A stretch of DNA of 64,000 nucleotides. Source: Cercozoa sp. M6MM. Its lineage: Eukaryota; Endomyxa: Ascetosporea. A program made the position numbers and the translations under genes. Shown here piece by piece: positions 32,692 through 47,000 of this stretch. The notes below the pieces were generated by a model, which ran no database searches, had not been told where the DNA came from, and saw only the letters and a list, made by a program, of their open reading frames with translations. Each line of letters opens with the position of its first letter. The first letter of the stretch is position 1. Location: assembly GCA_040357565.1 (NCBI GenBank), contig JBDODJ010000014.1. One strand, 5' to 3'.

Positions 32692-35600
32692 TCACGAGCT
32701 GAACTGTGACAGGAAGGCGTCTGTGGAGGCATCGTCGGACTCGGCACCACCGTCACGGTGTCCATCGGTAGGTTGCGGAAAACTCACGTGCACGTAGTCG
32801 TCAGCGACACCGTCGTCGAGTCGCACGGCCCGGTCAAACCTGTCAACCACCGAGTCTGCACACAATACCAAGACAGGTAAGGAACATGCCCAACAACCCA
32901 CAATCAAAAGCAGAGGGGAGGAGTACTGGAGGCGAGCACTTCGAAACTCCGCGGACGCGTCGCAACGTCGAACGAATCCTCCGGCGTTCTTCGCGGCTTG
33001 CTGTGTGTTACATATCAAGGTCAGTTTTGGGTCCTAGGGGGGGGGGGGGGTCAGCTGATACCTTGATCGGAACTCGGTAATATCAGCGAACGATGGCGAT
33101 TTCGCACGATGCTGCTAGGGGGTAAGGGGGCGGAAGTAAGAAGTAAGAGAGGGGGTAAGATAGAGGCTACCACGCGTTTCTTGAGACTGCGTTTCGACTG
33201 CGCTCGTCCACCCGACACCAGACGGCACCTCCTGTGGTCACACACGAACAAGGTAGGTCGTAGGTAGCAGTAGGAGGCAGTAGTGACAGTAAAGGGTAGG
33301 GCAGGAGCAGGGAGGGAGTACTGCCAGCGGTCTTTGGACAGGTTGAAGTCGACACGCAACACGGAGCAGTTGTCGATTTTGGCCACGTCCTTTGGCTACG
33401 ATTAAGGGTGCAACATTTGGGAAATTAAAGGGGTGCAACACGGAGATTAAGAGAGTGCAACAAGGTTAAAGGGGTGTCGACACAGGGAGGAAATTAAGGG
33501 GCAGGAGAGCGAGACTACATCGGTGTGCGTGAGTCGTGCCTCGACGTACTTGAAGAAAGAGCTGTGTCCGACCTGTACTCTCCAACACAACCTTGTTCAT
33601 AGACAGTACACCAAGGTAGTAGACAGATAGTATTGCAGGTACGCAGACGATGCTCTGCCGCGACGCGATCAGTTCGCGCCGCATCACCGACAGAAACTTG
33701 TCTCTATGGGGGGGGGGGTAAGATGGGAGCAGGGGGTAGAGGTATGAAAGGTTGAGGGTAAGGGTAGGGGGTAGGAGTGGGATAAAGCGTACATTCTGCG
33801 CTGCAGCGAGGTTTGCGATTCCTTCTGCGTCACTGGGTGCTTGGGCGGCCACCCTACACAAGAATGTGAGTACCGACCATACACATATATGACAACAACA
33901 GCACTACAGTGCTCCGGATCCATGCCGTTCTGCGCACTCTCGTCGCTCTCAATGTCGCTGCTCTGTCGGGGGAGGGGTGANNNNNNNNNNNNNNNNNNNN
34001 NNNNNNNNNNNNNNNNNNNNNNNNNNNNNNNNNNNNNNNNNNNNNNNNNNNNNNNNNNNNNNNNNNNNNNNNNNNNNNNNGGGGGGGGAACAGCAGCACA
34101 CCGTGGTAGGAGATGCCGCACGACTCAAAAAGTGCGTCTCAAAGTCGCAGTGCTGCCTGTTGAGCACGGGGGAGGGAGAGGGGTAAAAGAAGGATACAGG
34201 GGGGGGGGGGGGTTATTTCAGACAGGTACAGGATGTGCCGCATCGAGTAGAGTCGACTCAGCTGCGAGTATGGCGTGCCGACGTCGCCGATCGACGTGCG
34301 CATCTCGCCCATCCTACGCACGGTCCAGTTGTACGGTCCAGTTCCATGGTCCAGTTGTACAGTCTCGTCCATTTTGGACAGTGCAAAACCCCCTTAAACA
34401 CAAGGTACTCTGGCAGCACAATGAAGCGACGCAACTTCTCGTTGGAATCACTCGGACTCTTCTTGGGCGTTTCACTCCTAGAAAAATGAAGTACATGGAT
34501 GTGGGTAAATGGCAAAAGATACAAGTGATCTGGCGTGCCGATCAGCACTTCGTAGGCCGTCTGAAGTGCCCGACAGAAGGGCGACACAAACACCTGTGTG
34601 CTTGCCGAAGCGATCAATCATGACAGACTTGACACCTTGGGAGACCGGGAGTTACCTTGCACAGCGAGTCAGTGCTTGGAGGCCAGTCGGCAGTCTCTTC
34701 ATCTGAACTCTCTCTGGGGGGGGGGGTAAAGGAGCAGGGGAGCAAAAGACAAAGGTACAGCTGCTGCATCCACTGGTGTCGGAGTGCCGTGGCTACAGCC
34801 CAGCCATCCGGATCGCTCAGGTGCGGATCACTGACCCACTTGTGCACCTGAATCTTGCCTGTCCAAGCAAAGATATGACACAACTTGACCCCTTTGCCCG
34901 AGGACTGTGGCTAACCTAGCAAGTTGTTGATCGACGGTGCGTGCCGAATGAGAAAAAGCGAGGCGACCTTGTCTCTGGGATCGTCATTTTGGACCTCGTG
35001 ACTGGCCTAAGCGACAGCTCACACCTCAAACACATTGTGCGCTCTACTGGCACTCGGTTAACCTCAAGATACCGTAAAAGGCCGAATAGATACTGTTATG
35101 TCATTAAGGGTGTCGACCAGGGCGAAAAACGCGCTTTCGTTTTCGATCGCGTAGACTCGTTCCTGTAGTACACAAAGCTGGTGTTTTCTCGTTTCTGAAT
35201 AGATCTCTGAGCCGACAGCAGCATACCACTTCTGCGGGTCGGGGACTGTTGCTGCGTGGCGAAGAATTCGGCCGCTCGAAAATGCCGCCTTCGGACGCAG
35301 GATCCGTGATCAATCATGCTGCGTAGTCACGCAAAGCAGTGTTACCAGTGTCGATCACGTGCAGTTCTTGGGTAAGATCATCGAACAATAAGGTCAAACA
35401 GGAGCTACTGACGTCCTGGTGGTCCTGCAAGAGTGACACAAATCATTCCACTTAGCAAATACAACAAAGACAGCGATGTCCTGCAGTAGAATGACGACAC
35501 TACCAAGGGAAATAAATAGTCGCGCTGCAGTCGCGACGAACGCGAGATGCGCAGCACGTGCCTCACCGACTGGGAGCAACAGTGTATTGGCATACATACT

Positions 35601-35853
35601 GTGCAGTGCGACCAGTCGGTCCAATGACTCAGGCAACTGGGCACGATACCAATTCGGTGGTATGCCTCTCGACACTGAGGACACGCGTGTCTCCGCTCGC
35701 GTCCGGTCGAGTGGCACTTACTCGCGTTAGCACATCCTACAACATAACTCTCTGCTCAGGCGACCCCCATCCGTAGCACGTGACCACCTTCAGTTTTGGA
35801 AAACAAACCACATCAACTTTTCGACGCGCTAACTTCTGCACAAACCTCTCCAT
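32692..35853 (-). CDS. Histidine-phosphatase (phosphoglycerate-mutase fold) protein with N-terminal extension
   Basis: Start ATG 35853 (MERFVQKLARRKVDVVCFPK); stop TGA 32692. The catalytic core is spread over many exons: ASLFLIRHAPSINNL (RHx phospho-acceptor His, about 34950), then DPHLSDPDGWAVATALRHQW, then VSPFCRALQTAYEVLIG (second Arg), MGEMRTSIGDVGTP, and VGHSSFFKYVEARLTHTD (second catalytic His, about 33530), then DNCSVLRVDF. The 5' part (about 170 residues; SVRHVLRISRSSRLQRDYLF, DVSSSCLTLLFDDLTQ, WYAAVGSEIYSETRKHQL) reads like beta-rich repeats, but is unassigned. The phases of most joins agree, so I model one gene. Substrate is unknown; the fold covers phosphosugar, lipid and protein phosphatases. 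The 100-N gap (33981-34080) falls in an intron and could hide exons. Confidence 0.7.
33981..34080. other. 100-N assembly gap
   Basis: Placeholder-length gap next to G-tracts, within the histidine-phosphatase gene. Confidence 0.95.
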
Positions 35854-36026
35854 ACTACATACACGCGTTGGACGACGGCAAAACTGTGACACAAGGTTTC
35901 CTGCCTGGCAGCCGTGATCCCAAAGATAGCCCACAATTTAGTTAAAGGTTCGATACAAATACTGATCGGGCCTCAGAACGAGCTACACACACTCTAATAG
36001 TGTCGTATCAGTGTGGCGAACCTGAT
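35854..36026. promoter_or_regulatory. Head-to-head spacer (histidine phosphatase / REXO4)
   Basis: 173 bp between divergent start codons; likely a shared promoter. No strong core motif seen. Confidence 0.4.
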
Positions 36027-37689
36027 ATGACACTCCAAAAGGCAAAATCATCAGCTGCGCGAAAGCTGGCGGCGAAACGCCGTGGTGAGTCCGCACGGAA
36101 GCTCGCCGTGAAAAAGCAGCAGCCACAGTCGGAGCAATCAAAGAAACCAGCCGAGAACAGCAGCACCGATGAACCGAAAGACAGCGCCGTGGTGGCGAAG
36201 TACTTGAACAAGAAGGAGGCGCGCAAGCATGCCGCCAAGGCACGACAGAAGCGTCAACAGAAGCAGGTGCTTTTTGTACCTCTGTTGCGTCGTCTGTTCT
36301 TTTGATTATCGGGATTTTTCAGGAGCGACGTGCTGCCCGGAAGAAGGAACGAAAGGAGGCGCGCAAACTGGCGCGACAGCAGCAGCAGCAGCACTCTGAG
36401 CCGAACGAGCCAAACGAGCCGGTGGATGATCCGCGTCCGAAAGGTGAGCCGACATGACTTGTTTTCTTCTTCCCTTTTGATCACTCACAAACTTTTTTGC
36501 ACAGTGCTGATTCGACTGAAGAAGAAGGTATCATGCACACCGCTTGTCTTGCTTGTCTGGATACTTGTCTAACACCCCCTTAAACACAGAGTCCAGAAAG
36601 CGAGCGCAGTGCCGACTTTGACGAAACTGTTGTTGCCATGGTTTACCCGCTCTCTCTGGTTCCCTTGTGCCTAGAATACGTGCTAACCTTGTCTTCTCCA
36701 TCTGCAGGACTGCGAGTTCGTCGGTGTCGGTCCGCTTGGCGCCACGGACGCTCTGGCGCGCGCTTCGGTACCCACCCCCTCTCCCCGTGACCCCCCCGGG
36801 GGCCCCCCCCCCCTGTCGTTCAGGTGGTCGACTACGACGGCCGCGTGCTGTACGACTCGTACTGCCGTCCTCCCGAGGCGGTACCTGGCCCCACATGTGC
36901 CACGTGTGACCCATGTGGGTGATGTGACCCTTGTGACCACACAGGTCGTGGACTTCCGCACGGAGGTGAGCGGCGTCACACCGCGTCACCTGAAGAAGGC
37001 GCCGTCCTTCAAGCAGGTGCAGCGCGAGGTTCAGAAGGTCTTGCAGGACAAGGTACCGTTATACCGTACGACCGGACGTGCCCCGTGTCGTGTGGATCCC
37101 ATGCCTGTGTGTACTGTGACTCAGGTGGTCGTGGGTCATGGTCTGTCCAGCGACTACTCGGCACTCATGCTGACCCGAGATCGACTCAAGATTCGCGTAT
37201 CTTTCTTCTTCATAATCCCACCTACCCTTGACCCTTGAGAGTTGACATGCGACAGGACACGTCGTTGTATTCGGGTCTGAGGGACCCGGCTCACCCCAGA
37301 AGGGTACCCAAACTGGCGCACCTGGCGCACAAGCACCTCGGCATCACCATTCAGCAGGTATATCTCCACCCAACAACGAAAGCTAGCTACCTGGAGTGAC
37401 TGTACACTCACGAGTGTCTTATTTGTGCTCCTGCAGGGCACGCACTGCAGTATCCAAGACGCGCGTGCCGCTCTCGGTCTATACAAGCTGCACCGCAAGC
37501 AGGTAGCACACTGCTAACTGAGTAAGTGGGGCAGGGGGACTTATATCTTGTTTGCGGCTTATCTTGTTTGCGGCTCAGTGGGACGCCGAGTTGCGCCGCC
37601 GCCTGCAGATGCGTCAGAACAAGATCAAGAAGCGCCGCGGCCAGACGCACAAGATGTTCGAACTGACCGACCAAGAGCTTTATGGCTAA
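36027..37689 (+). CDS. REXO4: RNA exonuclease 4 (REXO4/Rex4 family, DEDDh 3'-5' exonuclease)
   Basis: Start ATG 36027; TAA 37687-37689. A Lys/Arg/Ala/Gln-rich N-terminal region (ARKLAAKRRGESARKL; KEARKHAAKARQKRQQ), probably nucleolar targeting, precedes the exonuclease domain. Motifs are in order: ExoI MDCEFVGVGP (Asp and Glu), then SVVDYDGRVLYDSYCRPPEA and TEVSGVTPRHLKKAPSF, ExoII VVGHGLSSDYSAL (Asp), and ExoIII CSIQDARAALGLYKLHRKQW with the Asp and nearby His region (GTHCSIQD). Rex4 proteins act in pre-rRNA (ITS1) processing. The basic C-terminus (RQNKIKKRRGQTHKM) fits RNA binding. All four acidic residues are present, so activity is expected. Confidence 0.92.
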
Positions 37690-38021
37690 CTGGGGATCTC
37701 ACTGGTCGAGATTGCTTTATCGTCATTTATTTCTCGTTGGTCTGGCTTCGTTCCTCGTCGAATGATAGTGCGCCATAGTGGAATTCAAGCTATGGCTGAA
37801 AACCAAAGAAAACCATGCAGCCGCATTAAGAATTTCCTCTCGTCGTCATTTCTTTCTTGTTGGCCAAGTGGGCGCGAAACAATCATTCTAATTTGTGCGT
37901 GCTGAGGTTGCTCTTGGTGCAAGTACTTAGGTTTTAGGGACGCGTGGGTGAGCAGGCACATTGCTGCGCTCAAAAATTAGGAGCCACGTGCTACGTGCAC
38001 CGTGCAATACAATTTGCAGCG
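37690..38021. other. Spacer between REXO4 and Piezo, no gene seen
   Basis: About 330 bp, tandem orientation. Presumably the REXO4 3' UTR and the Piezo promoter; no exon-like pattern. Confidence 0.5.
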
Positions 38022-41000
38022 ATGTCGGGCATTGTGACTTTTGCCACCGATGTCGTTCTCTGGTGCCGCTTTACTCGGCATATATGGATTTTCTTGCGTG
38101 TGTCTTGATGTCGAATACTGTACAGGCCTACTGTGATGGGTGCGGCCATCGCGCGGCCTTCTCTTTCTTCAGTGGGTTGTCCATACCCCCCCCCCAGCCT
38201 CTTATGTATGTGTGGTATAGGCGCTGTACATGGCCATAACGGTGCTGTACTTTGCGTTCGGACGGCAACGAGGCGAGCCGAACTTTGTGGTGGTAGTGTC
38301 ACCCTTTCTATGTCTCTGTATGGTGCATGTGTCATGTGTCGGTGCCTGCAGTACAAGCGACGAGCCACGGAACCGGTGCCGACCTGGACTTGGGCACTCC
38401 TGTTGCTGGTCGCTTTGGGCACCTGCACGGCCCATGCCGTTCTGCAGACGCTCTACGCACTCGACGAAATGGGTAGACTCCTATCCCCCGTTATCACTCC
38501 CTGCATTGCCCTATTACCCTCGCTGCAGACGGTCCCAAGTCGAAAGATGACGTCCTATGGCAGCTTGGATACCTCCGCGTGGACGAGAGCAACTGGGCGG
38601 TACTACCTTCTCTGTGCAGTACCTGTGGAGACACGTGTCTGTGTGGCTGGTGAACAAGCTTGTTTGGGCAGAGAGTGCTCGTGCCGGACGTGGCCGTGGC
38701 CGTGGCGACGCTGCTGTTTTTCGCGCTGCAGCGCCGCTTCGTGCCGCGGCAGTACGACCGACTGTCTGGCGTGGACCAGCAGCCGCTCATGGGTACATGT
38801 GCCGTCTCTCTCTCAGTGTGCACGTGCCAGTGGGACACGTGCCAGTGGGACACGTGCTCATGTGGTACCTTGTAACTGAGGCAGGCAACGTGGCCGACCT
38901 CAAGCCGTGGCAAACCGATCTGTCGCGCTGGCGTCCGTCGCCATCCTTTTTGATCTCGGTACACATGACCACAGGTTTCAGAGTGATCGATCAGTCAATC
39001 GACCGGTTAGTCAGTGATCGATCAAAGTGACCACACTCTAAACTGGACAGGTGATGGCGCTGTTCTTTGCGGCTGCCGTGCTGTCGCCGCACGTGCTGTC
39101 GCTGCCCTTCTTTGCCGTCGTGTGGCCGCTGCTGATCCTGCGTAAGTTGCCACGTGTGTGCTGGGTGGCTGACTGACCACGTGGGTGGCTGACCACCTAG
39201 GTACCTGAGTGACTGACCACGTGCGCAGGCGCCGCGTGGCCCGACCTGCTGACGCGCGTGTCGACGCGCCGCGCGCAGTTCGCATTCGCCGGTGCTTTCG
39301 CCGTCTTCATCGTCGCGCACATGTATCCTCTGCCACGTGCTCACTCATTGATCATAGACTGGTCACTGAGTGGTCACTGCGATCATGAGTGACCACTCTG
39401 CTCTGTGTATGTTGTTGGTGTTGGTGTTGGCAGAGTCTTCTGGATGCTGACGCAGTTTCCCTTCTTCAACCAGGGCGTAGGCTTTGCCCCCTCCCCATTT
39501 ACCCTCTCCCCCGTTACCTTGTTGCCCCCCGTTGACTCCCGTTACCCCCTTTGACCTGGGCAGTTGTCGGGCCGGCAGGTGCGACTGCTGGGCGTGGTGA
39601 TGCTCTTCGACGACGACGCCGATCGCAACGGCGTAACCGTCACTCTCATTGCGACAGAACTCACTCCCTTAACCGCCACTCAGTTCGGTGAGACCACGTG
39701 TCTCTGTGTGTGCAGGAACCGTCGCGCACGGTGCCACTGGTGGCGCAGATCTGCGTCGAGGTTCTGCTGCTCGCCGTGCTGCTGCAGTGGCGGTATCTAC
39801 CCCCTCGCACGTGCCAACTAAGAGTGTGTGACATGTGCCCACTGAGAACACGTGGCAAGTGGGACACGTGCCAAGTGGGACACGGGCTAAGTGGGACACG
39901 TGCCAACTGAGAATGTACATGCGGATGTGCATGGTATAGGTATCACATGCGACCGCCGCGTCGCCGTCTGTTCGGACAGGTGTGCGACGAGGACGTGCCG
40001 ACCGATATTGTACTGTCCCGCTTAATTAAGTCTGCGTGGTCTCCCCTTTAACTAAGTCCAATGTGGACGGTACAGGTGGACCGCGAGGAGACGCTGCAGT
40101 CGCAGGTGCGCACTTTCGTCAAGAACACGCTCATCGAGCCTGGTAGGAGTTTTACCCCCCCCCACACACACACACACACACACACTTCTGTAATACCCCC
40201 CTCTTACCCCCTCTTACCCCCTCAGTAACATCGCTGGTGCGTGAGTACGGGTTTCGTGCCATCCAAGTCGCGCTGTTCGTGGTAACGTTTACCCCCCCCC
40301 AACTCCCATCTTACCCGTCTTACCCCCACCCATCTTACCCTCTGACCCCCCATACAGGTGTGCTTCGCGACTGACAGCGGACTCAGTCTCGGTCTCGTGC
40401 TGCTCTTGGTACTGTGAAACTTCATTTTACCCCTTTTACCCCCCTTTTACCCCTTTTACCCGCCTACTCTCGTGTTTGTGTTGGGCAGTTCGTGTCGATG
40501 TACCTGACGCAGAAGCAGTTCCGAAAGATCGTGCCGTTGCTGGTGCGTACACAATGTGTTTAAGGGGGTGCAACGAGGGTGGCTACAGGACATGGGTAGT
40601 TAAGGGAGCTGTCAGTAGTTAAGGGGGTTGTGTTTGTAGTTCATGTACGGTGCCGCCGTGGCTCTGGCGACGTTTCTGTTCGAGATGCCCGAGGTACTGT
40701 GACACAGACACGTGTGACCACCCACTGCTGAGGGACCACGTGACCACTGTGACCACTGTGAGTGACCACTGTGAGTGACCACGTGCTTGTGTGTACACAG
40801 GTGATCATTGGCGAGGCCGACAAGGACACGAAAAAGTACGAACTGCTCGAGAAACTCGGTCTGGAGCAGCGGTAGCGTTTATACCCCCCTGTTTACCCCC
40901 CCCCCCCNNNNNNNNNNNNNNNNNNNNNNNNNNNNNNNNNNNNNNNNNNNNNNNNNNNNNNNNNNNNNNNNNNNNNNNNNNNNNNNNNNNNNNNNNNNNN

Positions 41001-44000
41001 NNNNNNNCTGTTTACTCCCTGTTTACCCTATTTTTACCCCTGTCGACCTCTTTTCCTTCCCTGTCCCCCGTTTACCCCCTTTACCCCAGACCGCTGGCGT
41101 TCCTGCACGAGTGCGTGGTGTGGCTGCCGCTGCTGATCGTGGCGCTACACCTGTCGCTGGAACGACTGCTCCGCTGGTACAATGGTCGATCACTGTGTGG
41201 TCACTCTGACTGACTGACCCACTGAGCTGAATGATCGGTCACACGCGCGCCCGTGTGCAGGGGCGAGAGTGCCTCGGAACTCCACTTGCTCAACGAGGCT
41301 GCTCTGACGGTACTGGACGTGTTTTACCCGCTGTTTACCCCCCTGTTTACCCCCCCCCCAACAGTTGGCGCTGCTGGACGGCGACTCGCACCGCGTGGCC
41401 GTGTTTCTGCAGCGGCGCGCCGACCTGGTGAGTGCGCTGCGAGTAACGCCGTCGGGCGACACGGCACTCCACCTGGCTCTGCGACGACGTCGACGTGCCT
41501 GCGTGGACCTGCTGGTTAAGGCTGCGGAACAGTCGCCGGACATGCGACTGCTAGACCCGCGTGCCGTCAATAGCGACGGTGACACGGCCATGACACTGGC
41601 TCTGCGACTCGGCTTCCACGCCGTCGCACGCCGACTCTACCGCCTCGATCGACTGCACTACCAACGCACACCGCACGCCTGTCTCCTCTGGCAGGTACCA
41701 CCAGTACCACTTTACTCGTCCGCGCGGATTAGTCACCTGTGTGTAGCCGCATGAAGTCGCCATGAAACGCGTCGACACTCTCAAAAAGTGCGGCGTCGCT
41801 TTGCAGGAGGTACACACGCCCAAAGCTGTTTCGAAAGGCATTTCTTCGCTTTGCTTTGAGCGGATTTCAAAATTCGTGCTTTGCTTTGAAGGAAATTTCG
41901 AAATTCCTGCTTTGCTTGATTGCTTGGAGCATAATGTCGTAAATACCTTGGACAGGACCGCGTGGTGCTCGCAGTCGGCGACGCGGCGCGTCAGTTCGCA
42001 CTCGACGTGCGAAAGCAGGTGCTTTCTTGTTTCTTGATTTTTAATTTTTTGGCAGTTTGGTATTTGTAGCGTCTCCGCGCGGACGACTTCTTCGTCAACA
42101 CGGGCGCCGTGGACGACGAGTTTGACCTGGATTTGGACGATGTGGGCTCTGCTTACCTATTTACTCTTTTTAAGCCCCCATTGGACTGTCGTTTTGCCCA
42201 CCATTTTACCTGCTCCCTACCCTCCTGTGCCCCTTTCCTTTCCCTTACCCTTACCCTGACTTCATCCCCGCAGGGCGCATGCGTGGACATGCTGGCGGCC
42301 GGCGAGTTTTCGGAAACGCGCGGCCACACGTGGTCCGAGTCGGTGCGACACGCGGTACGCGGCGCCGTAGCGGTGGCCAAAACAGTGGTACGATCACTTG
42401 TTAAGGGGGCGTTTGTGTTAAGGCGGTATTGTTAAACGGACGCTTGATTAAGGAGGTGTCGGTTTGATTAAGGCTGCGTTATGTGTGTGTCTGAACAGGC
42501 ATGGAACCACGCGCAGAAACTTGTGTTGCTGCTGCTGTTTTTTGCTGCCATGGATCGACGTGATGCCATGCATGTAGCCTCCTTTTACCCCCCCTGTTTA
42601 CCCTCCTGTTTATCGTCCTGTTTACCTCTCTGTTCGCCTTCCTGTTTACTCCCCCTACCCTCCTATTTACCCCCTCCCCAGGTGGGCTACTTTGCGAGTT
42701 TCCTGCTCTTCTTTCTGATCGGTCGGCACGTGACTCTGACGCGTCGACTGTGGCCGTGTCTGCTGCTGTACTGCCAGCTAGGTACTCGGACAAGAACAAG
42801 GTTGTTGGCATGTGTGCACAAACAAGGTTGTTGGTGGGGCAGTGTGTGGCACCATGTACCTGTGGTTCGTGTGGGACCCCAACGGTCAGCGCACCGACCT
42901 GCCGCAGCGACCGCCTTCGTGGCAGCGACGTCTCGGCGTCGACTTTGGCCGCATGACGCTCGCGCAGTTCGCCGGTAGGCTTTACCCCCACCTCCCCCTT
43001 AACCCACCCTCTCCCTTAACCCTACCCTCCCCCTTAACCCCTCGCCCCCCTTAACCCCTCGCCCCCTTAAACCCCTGGCATACAGGCCTGTCGCTGGCGG
43101 TGCTGTGCGCCGTGTTCGCGCAGATGCTGGTGTTCCGCAGTCGGCACCAGGCGGCGCTGCAGCAGCGGCTACAGCAGTCGCACCCGGTGTACGTCCAGTT
43201 GTACGGCGTCCATTCGTACCGTCCACTCTGCCCTGCCTGTGTCCATTTGTACAGCTGTAGCCCCCCAATTCTTTACCTTTTTTACCCCCCCCCCCCGCCC
43301 GGATAGAGACGTGCACGTATCGCTTGAGGCACTGGCTTGGCGCAAGGACCGCGCCGCTTCGGTACTGACTCTCAGTGTGTCCAGATGGACCGACTGATTG
43401 TAGCCATGTTGTACATGTGTGTGTGTGGTACAAATGGACAGGAGCGTGGTCGCAAGTTGGCCAGTGTTTTCTGGAGCTCGGTGGCCGTGCTGGCAGCGGT
43501 ACTCGTTGTCTCTTCTATATTGATCGACCATGATTGATCGTATAGTCACTGATCGATCATATGGCCACTGGTCGATCGTATGGTCACTATGATCGATCAT
43601 AATTTTGATTCTGTTTAGGCTCCGAGACACGGGCTGTCGCTGCTGCTGGCCTACGCGGCGCTGTCGCTCGGCGCGACCGTTGGCGGCGTCGCCTCGCTGC
43701 TCTCGCTCGGCTACCTCGTCGTCTTCGCGGCCGCGCTGGCGTAGCCTCCTCTTCACCCCCTCTTTACCCCTCTTTGCCCCCCCCTCTTTACCCCCTCTTT
43801 ACCTCCCCTTTTTACCCTCTATACCCCTCTTACCTTCCCCCTTGAGGCAGTATGCACCGTCACCGGCACGAGCGAGTGCTGCGCTTTGCGTGGCTGCTCT
43901 TCGTGTGCTACGCACTGGGTACAATCTTGCTGCCTTAAGTAACTAATTAAGGGAGTGTGTGTAGCCGTTCTGCTGCTGCGATATGCGGCGCAACACGACG

Positions 44001-47000
44001 CGGCGTTCGACTATTTTGTGCGTTCTTTCCTGTTTGGTTAAGGCTGCGTTCTGGTCTGTTTAGTTAAGGCTGCGGTCTGTCTGTGCAGGCGTCCACTTTG
44101 TCCCTTAAGGGCTACCACTGCGAGGCAGACAATCCGGACAGGTACTGCGCCTACGACGACAAGGACTGGACGCTCGAAGATCTCGGACTCGTGCGCGCCT
44201 TTCCGATGCACCACGATGCCGATGGTAGCTTTACCCCCCCATACCCCCTTGTTTACCCCCACCCCCTACTCCCAGGTGGTTGGTCGCTGTTCGAGGTGCT
44301 GGTGGTGCCGATGTTCGTGGCGGTGCTGCTGGTGATGCGTTGGCGACACATGACTCCTGACACCCCTGTGAGTGACGGTGGTGTCACTGATCCCAGTGAC
44401 GGTACGACTGATCCCAGTGACGGTACGACTGATCTCAGTGACGGTGCCAGTGACGGGACCAGTAACGCTGCCAGTGACGGTGCCAGTGACAGTGCCAGTG
44501 AGGCACGTGCACCGTCGCGCGTGAGCTACGGACAGCGCTTTCTGCGGCGCGTGCGGCGTCGCGTGGCGCGTGTGCTGCAGCTGTCGGCGACGCACGCCAC
44601 GGCTCTGGCCGTCTTCGCCTTTGCCTCGGCTCGGTACGTCTGTACCTACTGAAGGGTCCATTTGTACCAGGTGGTCCACTTGTACCGTTTGCAATAATTG
44701 TTACACAAAACAGGAGTCACCTGGAGGGTCTGCTGGAGGTGACGCTCGTCGTGGCGCTCTACCTGGGCGCCGTGTCGCGTCGCGCCTTCCTGGTACCCTC
44801 TGCACGTGCCATGGTCACCTCGGTGGTCACCTAGGTGGTTACTTGGCTGGTCACTGGGTGGTCACTATGGCACGTGTGTAGTTGAAGTGCATGGCCTCGC
44901 TGTCGTCACTGGCACTGCTGGCGCAGTACACGCGCCAGGTGACGCCTCTGCGCGCCTTTAACAACAGGTGCCACTTCATTAAAGGGGTGTCGTTTGGTTA
45001 AGGGCGTGTTGTTGGGTTGGTTAAAGGGATGTGTATGTGGACACAGCTACCTGGACTGGTGCGGTCTGCGCGACTTTGCCTCCGAGTACTCCGCCTACGA
45101 GTCGTGGCTGCTGGTACCGCTGGGCACGTATGTGACTGGACTCTTCTGGGGGTCACTGGGTCACGTGGCTGACTGGCACGTGTTTGACTGGGTCATTGGG
45201 ACACTGGGACACGTGTGCGCAGGTCGGTACGGCGGCGGCGCTGGTGGTGACGACGGTGGCCACGGTGGCGACTCGCTGCGTCACTGCGGTCGTCGTTGAT
45301 CCCAGCAGCAATCAGAGTGATCGCGCCGATCACACCGTCGGCACTGATGACACCGTCAGTGACAGTGACACCGCTAGTAGTGGTAGTGACAGCGACACCG
45401 TCAGCGACACCGTCGACAGCAAGCACGTGGCGTCGACGCACGCCTCGATCAATCGCACGCACCGGTACACTCTGTCTGGCCATCTGGACCGACCTTATGG
45501 TCCATTTGGACCAACCCTGTGTGTACTGGAGTGACCCTGTGTAACCGTCCATCTGTACCGACCATGCCGTCCCGCTGTAGTGACCGCAAGCGACGCAGAC
45601 GAGTGAGTCAATTCACGCGCTACCTGCGCTACGTAGTGCGACACGCCGCGCACTTCTTTGGTACACCGCTCACGTGCCAGACACGACCAGTGTCTCAGTT
45701 GGCACGTGCCTCAGTTGGACATGAGTGCACTTGCTCCTGTGTGTGTGCAGGCATCGAACTGGCGCTGCTGACGGCACTGATTTGTGCTTTCTTCCGCAAC
45801 AACGCGCTGTCCTGGCTGTACTGCGAGTTTACCCCCACCCCATCCCTTTACTCCCACCCCCCTACCCCAGTTATTTCCGTTACCCCCTGTTACCCTCCCT
45901 CCATTACCCCCTACCTACTTACTCCCCCAGTTACGTCGGTATGACTGGCGTCTTTATTCTGCGAGGACGGCGTTCGCTGCGTCAGTTGTAGGGCTGCCCC
46001 TTTAACTCTGACTGTGTTGGTCCATTTGGACGATGGACTGGACTATGGACTGGACGGTGGACTGGCTACTGTGCAGACTGCCGACCATGGTGGTGGTGAC
46101 GGGACTGTCGCTGATCGGGCAGTTCTTCGTGTCGCTGCGAGACACGCCGTTCGAGTACCCGTGGCACGCCTGGGCCTCGCCGCTGGAGCGCGAGTGGCTG
46201 CTCCTGGATGGCTACAAAACCGGTACAATCCGTCCATATACTATATATATATATTATATATGCAATAGTAAGTATAGTATGTATATAATAATATAAATGT
46301 CTGTATCGATACAGGTGACCTGTGGTGGGACTACTTTGCCTTTTTGTTCGCCATTGCTGCCACCGGCGTACCGCGGCCTCCGGTACCTTGGCCTCGTCAA
46401 TTTGTACCTCGGGCATTTGTACATGTACAATTGGACAGGAGCCGCACGAGTTGTCCGAGGAGCAGAAGCGAGCGACGCAGCGGCTACTGCTCAGTTCGGT
46501 ACACACAGTTCCATCTGGACCGTGTCCCTTGTCCCGTGTCCATCTGGACCGTGTCTATTGTACCGCCCATTTGTACCGCCCATACTGAACGTATGTGTAC
46601 AGACGTCGGTGTCGCTAGTGCTGGTGTTCGTGGCGGCGCTGTGGAACGTCGACTTCCTGTCGCTGCTGTACCTGGGTCTAGGTACACCTGCCACGTGTCA
46701 CGTGTCACGTCTCTGGACTGAGTGACCCAGTGACCACCTGACTGAGTGACCCAGTGACCACCTGACTGAGTGACCCTGACTGAGTATGTATGTGTGTGCA
46801 CTGCAGCCATGTGGCTCCTGTTCGCCGAGTCGAGTCGCGCCAGGTGGGCCAAGGTGCACTGGTGCAACCTGCTCGTCCTCGTGCTCGGTACCTCTTGCTC
46901 CAGCGGTCACTTGACTGTGAGTGGTCAGTCTGACTGTGAGTGGTCACTCTGACTGTGAGTGGGCATTGAGAATGGGCACGTGTGTTTCTGTGTGGTCACA

